From contig JAAYOY010000156.1 in the NCBI GenBank assembly GCA_012520035.1, positions 1 through 52,636 on the forward strand: a stretch of 52,636 bases of DNA, read 5' to 3'. Both the position numbers and the translations under genes were made by a program. This stretch comes from Bacillota bacterium (lineage in GTDB: Bacteria; Bacillota; Dethiobacteria; DTU022; UBA8154). The notes beneath the pieces are model-generated. The model was not told the origin of the DNA, ran no database searches, and was given only the letters and a program-made list of their open reading frames with translations. This document shows positions 16,780 to 24,373 of this stretch, in pieces. Each line of letters begins with the position of its first letter. Within the stretch, counting starts at the first letter, position 1.

Positions 16780-17158
16780 CTGGGCGGATTATACAGAGGG
16801 GAAGGTTGAAAATGAAGAAGAATACAGAAAAGCCTTGCAAACCTGTGAGCACTGCCTGCAGCTTTTCGTAGACTGTCTGGGAAACAACCTGGAATCCCCA
16901 CCCGCTGGTTTTGTTGATCGAGTCATGGGCGGCTTGCCGGAAATTAGCTCTTTTAAAGAAAAAAGAAACGTACGGGCCTGGGCATGGCTCCACTATGCGG
17001 CCGCGGCGTGTATCACCGTAATCCTGGTTCACTTTGGGTTTTTTGATTACATCTCCCGGCTGCCGGGGGAACTGCAGAACTTTGATCAGTTTATTATATC
17101 GGATTATTATTTCCACTCTTTATTGGATAGATTAAAAGATTTTATAAACTTTATCTAA
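16751..17158 (+). CDS. Probable anti-sigma factor, single-pass membrane protein
   Basis: A protein of about 135 residues. Its cytoplasmic N-terminus carries CPEHQHLNWADYTEGKV and TCEHCLQLF, resembling the zinc-binding anti-sigma domain, although the canonical H-x3-C-x2-C spacing is not exact. One transmembrane helix follows (AWLHYAAAACITVILVHFGFF), then a short extracytoplasmic tail. ATG 16751 follows GGGAGGTG at about seven bases. It overlaps the sigma gene, the classic pairing in which the second product holds the sigma factor at the membrane until an envelope signal arrives. Homology is weak, so the call rests mostly on context and topology. Confidence 0.75.
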   Translation: MKCPEHQHLNWADYTEGKVENEEEYRKALQTCEHCLQLFVDCLGNNLESPPAGFVDRVMGGLPEISSFKEKRNVRAWAWLHYAAAACITVILVHFGFFDYISRLPGELQNFDQFIISDYYFHSLLDRLKDFINFI

Positions 17159-17191
17159 GAAAAAACAGATTACTGTAAGGGGGTATCAATT

Positions 17192-17671
17192 ATGCAACAC
17201 GGAAAACCCAGTTTAATCCTAACGTTTTTTCTCTCCTTTATTCCCGGGGTAGGCCATCTTTACCTGGGAGCGATGAACCGCGGGCTCCAGTTTATGATCC
17301 TTTTTTTCGGCTCGATATTTTTAGTTGATTTTCTGCGGCTGGGGTTTCCTTTCTGGCTTCCCATCATCTGGTTCTACGGCCTTTTCGATGCTCTGCAAAA
17401 AACAAGGGATTACACTCTCTATGGTGAGATTGTCGATGAACCGCTCATTCAATGGGAAGCTTTGAGGACAAAACAACCCTGGCTGGGGTGGGGCCTCATC
17501 GTGCTCGGAGCTTATCTGCTGGCAGACCGCCACCTCGGGCGTTTGTGGTCCCTTTATTTTGACACCGGTTGGTACGACTTTCGTTCCCTTTTAACGGCGG
17601 TATTGTTAATTGCACTGGGGGTCTTTATTCTGCGGGGAAAGAAGGTGAAAAACAGTGGAGAAAAACAATAG
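17192..17671 (+). CDS. Multi-pass membrane protein, unknown function
   Basis: A 159-residue protein with four or five hydrophobic segments. The start SLILTFFLSFIPGVGHLYLGAMNRG resembles the turn found in TM2/DUF5683-like proteins (pGxGhlYlG...rGl). AAGGGGG precedes the ATG. It is third in the sigma-factor operon and its end overlaps the next gene by 17 bases. A role in envelope sensing or stress is inferred from position only. Confidence 0.7.
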   Translation: MQHGKPSLILTFFLSFIPGVGHLYLGAMNRGLQFMILFFGSIFLVDFLRLGFPFWLPIIWFYGLFDALQKTRDYTLYGEIVDEPLIQWEALRTKQPWLGWGLIVLGAYLLADRHLGRLWSLYFDTGWYDFRSLLTAVLLIALGVFILRGKKVKNSGEKQ

Positions 17672-18746
17672 TGAACAGAATGCGAAAAACCGGAGCATTC
17701 CCGGCCCGGCTCCGCAAACAGCCCGTCCCCAGCCTGCCGGACGAAACAGCGAAATAAGATACTGGAGAGTAGGAACCTTTTCCATGGGGTTAACGCTAAT
17801 TGCCCTGGGGTTATTTCTAATCCTTGGCAGGTTTTTCGAGGTTGACATTTTATACTATATCGTTAATTTTTGGCCGTTGATGATCATTGTTCTCGGGCTA
17901 GAGATAATCCTTTTTAATTCGCTGGCCTTTTCCAAAAAGAGCAGGTTTCGTTTCACTTATGATTTTCTTAGCATTTTCCTGGTCATAGTATTCCTGGCAG
18001 CCGGCGCCGGGTTTTATTTCCTTGAATCGTCGGGATTGTTCGCAGCGGCACAAAAATTTTTCCTTTCCAGCGCCCGGGTGGTTGAAGAAGAAAAATTGTC
18101 CTGCAGCATTAACGACGGTTTGCAGTCTCTTTCTCTTGAAGTGGAAAGCGGTGACGTGATTTTAAAGGCATACGAAGGTGATGAGATTAAAATATCCGCC
18201 ATTTACAAAGGGTATTTTCTCTCGAAAGAGGAAGCGGAAGCCTATGCGAAGGAGCAGATGGTAAAAGGGGAGCATTTAGGGAACACCCTTTACGTGAAAA
18301 TCTTCCGTCCTGCCAACTCGCATCATCTCCTGTTCCACCACGAGGTAACAGACCAGGAAATAACCGTGCTCATTCCGGAAACAATTAATGTAGAGGTCCT
18401 CAAAACCCGGGGGAATCTTCAGCTCCACCTGCCAGCTGTAAAAAGCAACTGGTCCATAAACCACGAGGGGAATAATTCACAGGTGTACCTTGATTCGGCA
18501 GAAGATACCCGCCTGGCGGTGGAAATACTAAGGCAGGGGGATCTGCAGGGCAATGTAACATGGGACCTACTTGAAACCCGGGAAGAAAAGATGACTGGGC
18601 ACGAAAGGACAGAACAGGAATTGGCCGTACCGCAAGATGTAAAGCCCTGGCTGAAAGCCGTAAAAAGCTGGGGAGAAGGAACACATAGCATATCCCTGCG
18701 CCAGGCAAGAGGCAACACTACAATCAAAGTAAATAGCGAACAATAA
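17655..18746 (+). CDS. LiaF/DUF4097-like membrane protein
   Basis: A 363-residue protein with a polar, Pro/Asn-rich N-terminus (to about residue 35), then three hydrophobic segments (about 40-60, 68-85 and 100-125), the first two shaped as in LiaF-TM/DUF5668 proteins. The remainder is an extracytoplasmic beta-rich domain with SLEVESGDVILKAYEGDEIKI and LKTRGNLQLHLPAVKS, like the DUF4097 adhesin-like repeat. The start is GTG 17655 inside the previous gene. It closes the sigma operon and is likely part of a cell-envelope response. The specific function is unknown. Confidence 0.72.
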   Translation: MEKNNSEQNAKNRSIPGPAPQTARPQPAGRNSEIRYWRVGTFSMGLTLIALGLFLILGRFFEVDILYYIVNFWPLMIIVLGLEIILFNSLAFSKKSRFRFTYDFLSIFLVIVFLAAGAGFYFLESSGLFAAAQKFFLSSARVVEEEKLSCSINDGLQSLSLEVESGDVILKAYEGDEIKISAIYKGYFLSKEEAEAYAKEQMVKGEHLGNTLYVKIFRPANSHHLLFHHEVTDQEITVLIPETINVEVLKTRGNLQLHLPAVKSNWSINHEGNNSQVYLDSAEDTRLAVEILRQGDLQGNVTWDLLETREEKMTGHERTEQELAVPQDVKPWLKAVKSWGEGTHSISLRQARGNTTIKVNSEQ

Positions 18747-18763
18747 TGTAACATTGCAACAGT

Positions 18764-18896
18764 GCGACACTAGTGCGACACTAGGGACGGTTCTTACTGT
18801 CGCACAGGTGGTTTTTGCGACAGCGGGGATGCGACAGCGGGGACGGTTCTCGCTGTCGCATGCAACACAGAGGACGGTTCTCGCTGTCGTACATGC
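18764..18896. repeat. Tandem GGGACGGTTCT-core hairpin repeats, CGACA-stem variant
   Basis: Three units follow the end of the sigma operon. Unit 1 (about 18772-18803) is GTGCGACACTA, core GGGACGGTTCTT, ACTGTCGCA and is an inverse duplicate of the unit at the end of ecfT. Unit 2 (about 18830-18861) is GCGACAGC..GGGGACGGTTCTC..GCTGTCGC. Unit 3 (about 18863-18890) is a decayed copy, CACAGAGGACGGTTCTCGCTGTCG. A partial stem lies at 18761-18771. Confidence 0.8.
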
Positions 18897-18923
18897 GGTT
18901 TTAGTGGAGGCTGAATAAACACC

Positions 18924-18977
18924 CGTGTAAATGTCGATAATCCCCATAAAACAATGGAGGTTATTGACATTTACACG
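18924..18977. repeat. Long imperfect inverted repeat
   Basis: CGTGTAAATGTC begins the left arm and GACATTTACACG ends the right arm; the full arms run 23-24 bp with about four mismatches around an AT-rich loop. Outside them AAACACC and GAGTGTTC may extend the pairing. It lacks a T tract. It may be a small mobile-element relic or a structured RNA. The stretch to 19193 holds no gene I can support. Confidence 0.5.
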
Positions 18978-19191
18978 AAAGAGTGTTCACACCCTATCGC
19001 TCCACACAGGTAGTTTTAGTGTCAACGTCCGCCCCTATACTGCTATAACTATCCCCAATGCCTTCTTTATGCGCTGTTTTTCAAGTGTTGAATAGTATAA
19101 AACTGAATTTAAACACCCCATTGCTTAGCAGAGGCTACAGCAAGCGGCTGTTCTTTTTATGCAGCTACCACATTCCCAGTAATAAAAAATA

Positions 19192-19224
19192 GTGCGACAG
19201 AGAGAACCGTCCCCTCTGTCGCAC
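19192..19224. repeat. GGGACGGTTCT-core hairpin repeat downstream of the cold-shock gene
   Basis: GTGCGACAGAG, AGAACCGTCCCC, CTCTGTCGCAC: an intact unit with nearly perfect arms, lying 13 bases past the cold-shock stop codon. It could act as a 3' hairpin for that transcript. Confidence 0.75.
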
Positions 19225-19236
19225 GCCTTGGAAATC

Positions 19237-19434
19237 TTATAGAGGAACAACGTTGGCCGCTTGAAGGCCACGATTACCTTCAACAACCTCAAATTTTACG
19301 CTTTGCCCTTCTTCTAGTGTTTTAAACCCGTCGGTCTGGATTGCTGAAAAGTGGACAAATACATCTCCACCTTCGCTTCTTTCAATAAATCCGTACCCCT
19401 TCTCTGAATTAAACCATTTTACTTTACCTTCCAT
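19237..19434 (-). CDS. Cold-shock domain protein (CspA family)
   Basis: A 65-residue single-domain RNA/DNA-binding protein. RNP1 is KGYGFIER and RNP2 is VFVHFSAI, with [16 protein letters not shown] at the N-terminus, as in Csp proteins that melt RNA structure. GAGGAGG lies about eleven bases before the ATG. Monocistronic; an upstream leader of about 100 bases is available, but I see no clear cold-box. The specific paralogue cannot be told from sequence alone. Confidence 0.95.
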   Translation of the reverse strand: MEGKVKWFNSEKGYGFIERSEGGDVFVHFSAIQTDGFKTLEEGQSVKFEVVEGNRGLQAANVVPL

Positions 19435-19620
19435 ATAATGGCAGGCCTCCTCAATATTTTTTGAATCAAAAAGCGGAATAACACAAACATACTTCGTCCT
19501 AGCTATGTTAAGAGAGGCCTTAAGTTCGTTTAGGTTGTTCTCATCTTTTCAATTCCAAGTTACTTTACCATATACAATTTATAAATGCAAGCTGACTGCA
19601 GAAAAATAAAAAAAATACAT

Positions 19621-19717
19621 TGTGACAGGGAGCGACAGGGGACGGTTCTCTTTGTCGCAGTTACCCATCCCCATCAAAAGATAATTTTGCGACAGAGAGA
19701 ACCGTCCCCTGTCGCAG
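19621..19717. repeat. Two opposed GGGACGGTTCT-core hairpin repeats
   Basis: Unit 1 (about 19631-19660) is GCGACAG, GGGACGGTTCTC, TTTGTCGC. Unit 2 (about 19688-19716) is the reverse orientation, GCGACAGAG, AGAACCGTCCCC, TGTCGC. They sit just downstream of tRNA-Ser(CGA). No gene is supported between 19435 and 19620. Confidence 0.78.
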
Positions 19718-19724
19718 TCAGAAG

Positions 19725-19816
19725 TGGCGGAGAGAGTGGGATTCGAACCCACGAACGGGATCAACCGTTACACGATTTCGAGTCGTGCGCCTTCAACCGG
19801 ACTCGGCCATCTCTCC
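19725..19816 (-). tRNA. tRNA-Ser(CGA)
   Basis: A class II tRNA with acceptor GGAGAGA/TCTCTCC, discriminator G and encoded CCA. The anticodon loop CTCGAAA gives CGA. The long variable arm is AACGGTTGATCCCGTT. Confidence 0.96.
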
Positions 19817-19879
19817 TTATTCATTTGCAGTAGATTTTCTTACTTTCGCCGGCTCATCTTCACTGGACTGTATTGTTTA

Positions 19880-20107
19880 TTATACAACAGTACTCGAAAC
19901 CTGTAAAGGAACCTTGAAATTCACAAAATACCCGGCTCCCTGCGCGCCTATAACGTGGCGGAATTTCCAGAAGTCACATTTCAAGCATTTTCCAGCAGAA
20001 CCCTGTAAAATCGGTACATTATACTCTCTATTTTGCACCTCAGTTTCTACATGGTATTTGGTATACGGATACTTTTTTCCTTTAACATTACTTATGATTT
20101 TACTCAT
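19880..20107 (-). CDS. Small hypothetical protein overlapping the tadA end
   Basis: A 75-residue frame whose ATG overlaps the tadA stop region by four bases, as in translationally coupled genes. The product is basic with one CLKC motif (about residues 41-44) and no recognised domain. Its ribosome binding site would be GGCGG within the tadA tail. The tRNA-Ser(CGA) lies downstream. The coupling supports it; the lack of any family and its short length argue against. Confidence 0.33.
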   Translation of the reverse strand: MSKIISNVKGKKYPYTKYHVETEVQNREYNVPILQGSAGKCLKCDFWKFRHVIGAQGAGYFVNFKVPLQVSSTVV

Positions 20108-20562
20108 TTTTTCCGCCGTTCCTCAAAAAATTTCTGCAGCAATGAAGCACATCTTTCACTTAAAATACCCTCTTCCACCTCAAGGCGATGGTTCAATCTC
20201 GGATCCGCCGGGATATTATAAAGCGACACGGCTGCACCTCCCTTGGGATCCCGGGCCCCGAAAACAAGGCGTGATACCCTGGCCTGCACGAGGGCACCGG
20301 CACACATCGGGCACGGTTCCAACGTAACATATAGCGTAGTCCCCAGCAGGCGCCAGCTTCCCAGCAGCCCTCCCGCCTCGCGCAGGACCAGAATTTCCGC
20401 ATGTGCCGTGGCATCCTGCAATTCCTCACGCCGGTTGTGATTTTGGGATAATATTTCACCATCCCTTACCAGCACCGCACCGATGGGCACCTCCCCGCGC
20501 TTAAACGCTTCTTCAGCCAGATCCAGCGCTGCCTGCATATATTGCTCATCTCTCGATATCAT
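20104..20562 (-). CDS. tadA: tRNA-specific adenosine deaminase TadA
   Basis: Deaminates A34 to inosine in tRNA-Arg(ACG). The 152-residue protein carries the zinc-binding HAE motif (ATAHAEILVLREA) and PCPMCAGALV of the CDA fold, and the N-terminal MQAALDLAEEAFKRGEVPIG. The C-terminal ends with a FFEERR helix. Its substrate tRNA-Arg(ACG) is encoded about 120 bases away on the same strand. In Bacillus subtilis the homologue also neighbours the SRP RNA and dnaX. Confidence 0.95.
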   Translation of the reverse strand: MISRDEQYMQAALDLAEEAFKRGEVPIGAVLVRDGEILSQNHNRREELQDATAHAEILVLREAGGLLGSWRLLGTTLYVTLEPCPMCAGALVQARVSRLVFGARDPKGGAAVSLYNIPADPRLNHRLEVEEGILSERCASLLQKFFEERRKK

Positions 20563-20678
20563 TAAAAAGCTCCTCCGAAATATCCTTTAATTTGTCCTTG
20601 TTTTTTTCCTGCAGTCTGCTTGCTATTCTTAAAGAAAAAAGGCTGGAGTATCCTCCAAGCCCTTAGATTTATCTTTTA

Positions 20679-20755
<77 letters not shown>

Positions 20756-20761
20756 ATATTG

Positions 20762-20856
20762 TGGCGGAGAGAGTGGGATTCGAACCCACGAAGCGAGCTT
20801 TAACCCGCTTAATCGCTTAGCAGGCGACCGCCTTCGACCGGCTCGGCCATCTCTCC
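20762..20856 (-). tRNA. tRNA-Ser(GCT)
   Basis: Class II tRNA, acceptor GGAGAGA/TCTCTCC, discriminator G, encoded CCA. Anticodon loop CTGCTAA gives GCT. The variable arm is long, with complementary GCGGGTT and AGCTCGC pieces. Confidence 0.95.
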
Positions 20857-20879
20857 GCATTTTTCCTTCATTCTCTTTT

Positions 20880-20967
20880 TGGCGGAGGGGGTGGGATTCG
20901 AACCCACGGCTCTTGTCGAGTCACCGGTTTTCAAGACCGGCTCCTTAAACCGCTCGGACACCCCTCC
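20880..20967 (-). tRNA. tRNA-Ser(TGA)
   Basis: Class II tRNA, acceptor GGAGGGG/CCCCTCC, discriminator G, encoded CCA. Anticodon loop CTTGAAA gives TGA. Third serine tRNA in 1.3 kb, 213 bases downstream of serS on the same strand. Confidence 0.95.
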
Positions 20968-21180
20968 CGGTTATTCCCTAGAAAAACCGCCGGCCTTTCC
21001 GTAGCATGAGTATAGCACAAGACAGCAACACTGTCAACCGGAGAGCAATCCAAATCAATCTAAAATGACACCGCGGAACAATCCTAATCCCTAATTCCAT
21101 AGTAGATCCCAGAGATCCACAAATTGTCCGCTAACATTTCCACAGCCACTTCTTAAGAATTGGCTCAAATGCAAGCAGTC

Positions 21181-22479
21181 TTAGCCCTGTTCCGGCCTGA
21201 TAATCCCTTCGTGACCCTTAGGAAAATAGGGGCGCAGCACTTCCGGAATAACGACGCTGCCATCTTCCTGCTGGTAGTTTTCCAGGACAGCGGCCAGCGT
21301 CCGCCCGATGGCAACCCCGGACCCGTTCAGTGTATGGACAAATTCTGCTTTTGCCCCCGGAGCGGGACGAAAACGTATCCCTGCCCGACGAGCCTGAAAA
21401 TCGCGGAAATTGCTACAGGAAGATACTTCACGGTAGGCATTATAAGAGGGATACCAGATCTCCAGATCGTATTTTTTGGCCGCTGCAAACCCCAGGTCAC
21501 CCGTACACATGAGCATTACCCGGTACGGTATCCCCAAAAGCTGCAGCACCTTCTCCGCATTGTTTACCAGCTTCTCCAGCTCCTCATTGGAATCTTCCGG
21601 TAATGTGAATTTGACCAGCTCCACCTTATTAAACTGGTGCTGCCTGATCAGCCCCCGGGTGTCCCTGCCGTGGGCACCGGCTTCAGCCCGGAAGCAGGCG
21701 CTGTAAGCAACGTAATAAAGGGGCAGTTGCTCCTTCTCCAGAATCTCCTCGCGGTGCAGGTTGGTTACCGGGACCTCGGCTGTAGGAATCAGCCAGTATT
21801 CCGTCCCGGCTACATTGAAGGCATCTTCGGCAAACTTCGGAAGCTGCCCGGTGCCGATCATGCTCCGGCTGTGGACTAAAAAAGGAGGAAAAATCTCCTT
21901 GTAGCCGTGCTCGGATGTATGCAGGTCAAGCATAAAATTTATTAAGGCCCTTTCCAGGCGGGCACCTTCTCCCCGATAAAGCACAAAACGCGAACCGGTT
22001 ATTTTCCCGGCTCGGGGGAAATCCAATATCCCCAGCTGTTCCCCCAGCTCCCAGTGAGGCTTGGCGCTAAAGTCAAATTGCGGGACGTCCCCCCAGCGGC
22101 GAACTTCCTTGTTGTCCTCTTCGGCAGTACCCACAGGAACGTCAGGATCAGGCAGATTGGGAATATGTAAGAGTATCTCTTCCATGGTGGTATCAATTTG
22201 CCTTTGTTCTTCATCCAGTTCTTTAATGCGTTCATTTACAAGGCGCATCTTTTCCACTAGCTCCGCTGCATCCCGCCCTTCCTTTTTCAGCCGGCCTACA
22301 TCCTTTGAAACAACGTTGCGCTGGTGTTTTAGTTCCTCTACTTCCTGCAACAGTTCTCTCCGCTTCGTATCCAGGCGCAGAAAATCGTCCAGAGCTGCTT
22401 GTTCGCCTTTGATCTCTATCGCCCGGCGTACCGCCGGAATATTTTCCCTGACAAAACGTAAATCCAGCAATTTTTCCAC
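21181..22479 (-). CDS. serS: Seryl-tRNA synthetase
   Basis: Charges tRNA-Ser. The 432-residue enzyme begins with the long antiparallel coiled coil (about 25-105) that reads the tRNA-Ser variable arm. The class II core follows, with motif 2 in [21 protein letters not shown] and motif 3 in [19 protein letters not shown]. The start is GTG 22479. It lies 15 bases downstream of argS, so the two are probably cotranscribed, and three serine tRNAs follow. No T-box is visible before it. Confidence 0.97.
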   Translation of the reverse strand: MEKLLDLRFVRENIPAVRRAIEIKGEQAALDDFLRLDTKRRELLQEVEELKHQRNVVSKDVGRLKKEGRDAAELVEKMRLVNERIKELDEEQRQIDTTMEEILLHIPNLPDPDVPVGTAEEDNKEVRRWGDVPQFDFSAKPHWELGEQLGILDFPRAGKITGSRFVLYRGEGARLERALINFMLDLHTSEHGYKEIFPPFLVHSRSMIGTGQLPKFAEDAFNVAGTEYWLIPTAEVPVTNLHREEILEKEQLPLYYVAYSACFRAEAGAHGRDTRGLIRQHQFNKVELVKFTLPEDSNEELEKLVNNAEKVLQLLGIPYRVMLMCTGDLGFAAAKKYDLEIWYPSYNAYREVSSCSNFRDFQARRAGIRFRPAPGAKAEFVHTLNGSGVAIGRTLAAVLENYQQEDGSVVIPEVLRPYFPKGHEGIIRPEQG

Positions 22480-22494
22480 CTACTTCATTAATGT

Positions 22495-24246
22495 TTACAT
22501 TTCTTCCGGAGCTTCAATCCCCAAAAGATCAAGTCCGTTATGCAGGACAACACGTACACCATCAATCAGCAGCAGCCTTGCCTCTTTTAAACCTCCAGCA
22601 GCCGTAAGGACAGGACAGTTGTGGTAAAATTTATTAAAGTCCCTGGCCAGGTCAAGAAGATAGCGGGCCAGGAAAGAAGGACGGTATTCCTCCGCGGCGC
22701 GCCGCATTTGCTCCTTAAAACGCGCAAGGGTTATCAAAAGCTGCTCTTCTTCGGGAGCTTCCAATAAGCCCTCTGCCCTGGCCAGTTCACCGACCAGCCC
22801 GCCGGCTATACGCCCTTCACCAAGATCTGCCGTTACGCTTCCCCCCTTTGCCTTTCTCAAAATACTGCAGATGCGCGCATGGGCATATTGAATATAGGGT
22901 GCCGTTTCTCCGGAGAAATCCAGCACTTTATCCCAGTCAAACTCAACATCCTTAATACGATCGTTAACGAGATCCCCGAATATTATCGCTCCCAGGCCAA
23001 CCATCTTTGCGGCTTCTTCTTTATTGGCCAGGTCGGGGTTCTTCTCGCGGATAATATTTTGCGCCATATCAACTGCTTTGTCTATCACATCCTCAAGAAA
23101 GACCACTTTCCCCTCACGTGTAGACATCCTTCCATCCTTAAAATGAATCAAGCCGAAAGGAACGTGGACGCAATCACCGGCCCAGGAGAAACCCAGTAAC
23201 TCGAGCAGCTTAAAGAACTGCTTAAAGTGCAGTGTTTGTTCCGCCCCAACTACATACAAAAGTTTGCTGAAGCGATATTTTTTATATCTGTAAATTGCCG
23301 CGGCGAGGTCCCTGGTCATATACAGCGCTGCACCGTCTTTCTTGCGCAGCAGGCAGGGAGGCAGTCCGTGGGGCTCCAGATCTGCCAGCAAGGCTCCCTC
23401 GCTTTCCTTCAGCAGACCTTTCTCCCGCACCAGTTCTACCGTTTCGTCCAGCATGTCGTTATAAAAACTTTCCCCTTGGTAGGAATCGAATTCAATACCC
23501 ATCAACCTGTATAAACGCTGGAATTCGATAAGACTCAAACCGCGAAAATGCTCCCACATACCCACAGCATCCTCGTCCCCCAGCTCGAGTTGCCTGAACC
23601 AGTAACGCGCTTCCTCATCAAGATCAGGATCTTTTTCCGCCTCCTGGTGAAATTGCACGTAGAGCTGGTAAAGATAATGTACAGGATCTTTTTCCAGCTC
23701 AGAGCTGTCGCCCCAGCGACGGAAGGCCACGATTAATTTGCCAAATTGCGTTCCCCAATCGCCAATATGGTTAATACCCACCACGCGGTATCCCAGTGCC
23801 CTGTAAAGCCGGTAAAGGGCACTGCCGATAACTGTGGAACGCAGGTGACCCACACCAAAAGGTTTGGCAATATTGGGCGCAGAATAATCAATTACTATTG
23901 TATGGTTATTCTCTTCCTCTTTCCCATAGCCGTCACCGGCGCCAGTTATCTCCGGTAATAGCTTTTCAAAGAGATAAGGGCGGTTGATATAGAAATTAAG
24001 ATAAGGACCTTTATTCTGAGCTTCTCCCGAAAAACTGCCCGGCTTTATGCGATCAGCAAGCTCGGCGGCAATAATATGCGGCGGTTTTTTTTGCAGGCGC
24101 GCCAGTGCAAAGCAGGGGAAAGCATACTCCCCCATTCCCGCCTCAGGAGGAATCTCCAGCAATGAATAAACCTCGGCAGGGCTCATCGCTGTTAGTGAAG
24201 AAAGTATACCGGCGATCTCTTCTTTAAAGGTAAGCAAACCAATCAC
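22495..24246 (-). CDS. argS: Arginyl-tRNA synthetase
   Basis: Charges tRNA-Arg. The class I HIGH-like motif is in PFGVGHLRSTVIG (about residues 135-147), and the KMSKS position reads MSTREGKVV. The N-terminal Add-1 domain and the C-terminal DALR anticodon-binding domain (CSILRKA ... LYHNCPVL) frame the core; 583 residues is typical. GTG 24246 is very close to AAGGAA; a TTG three codons further in is better spaced and may be the true start. Followed at once by serS. Confidence 0.96.
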   Translation of the reverse strand: MIGLLTFKEEIAGILSSLTAMSPAEVYSLLEIPPEAGMGEYAFPCFALARLQKKPPHIIAAELADRIKPGSFSGEAQNKGPYLNFYINRPYLFEKLLPEITGAGDGYGKEEENNHTIVIDYSAPNIAKPFGVGHLRSTVIGSALYRLYRALGYRVVGINHIGDWGTQFGKLIVAFRRWGDSSELEKDPVHYLYQLYVQFHQEAEKDPDLDEEARYWFRQLELGDEDAVGMWEHFRGLSLIEFQRLYRLMGIEFDSYQGESFYNDMLDETVELVREKGLLKESEGALLADLEPHGLPPCLLRKKDGAALYMTRDLAAAIYRYKKYRFSKLLYVVGAEQTLHFKQFFKLLELLGFSWAGDCVHVPFGLIHFKDGRMSTREGKVVFLEDVIDKAVDMAQNIIREKNPDLANKEEAAKMVGLGAIIFGDLVNDRIKDVEFDWDKVLDFSGETAPYIQYAHARICSILRKAKGGSVTADLGEGRIAGGLVGELARAEGLLEAPEEEQLLITLARFKEQMRRAAEEYRPSFLARYLLDLARDFNKFYHNCPVLTAAGGLKEARLLLIDGVRVVLHNGLDLLGIEAPEEM

Positions 24247-24373
24247 GTTCCTTAAAATGAATTTGCATTACAGCGTTTTCCTAAAAATATTTTGTCATGA
24301 AAAGTAGGATAATTATAACTATCCTATCATTATTCTACCTTAACTGTGAAAGGAATACAATTCCATAAGATAA

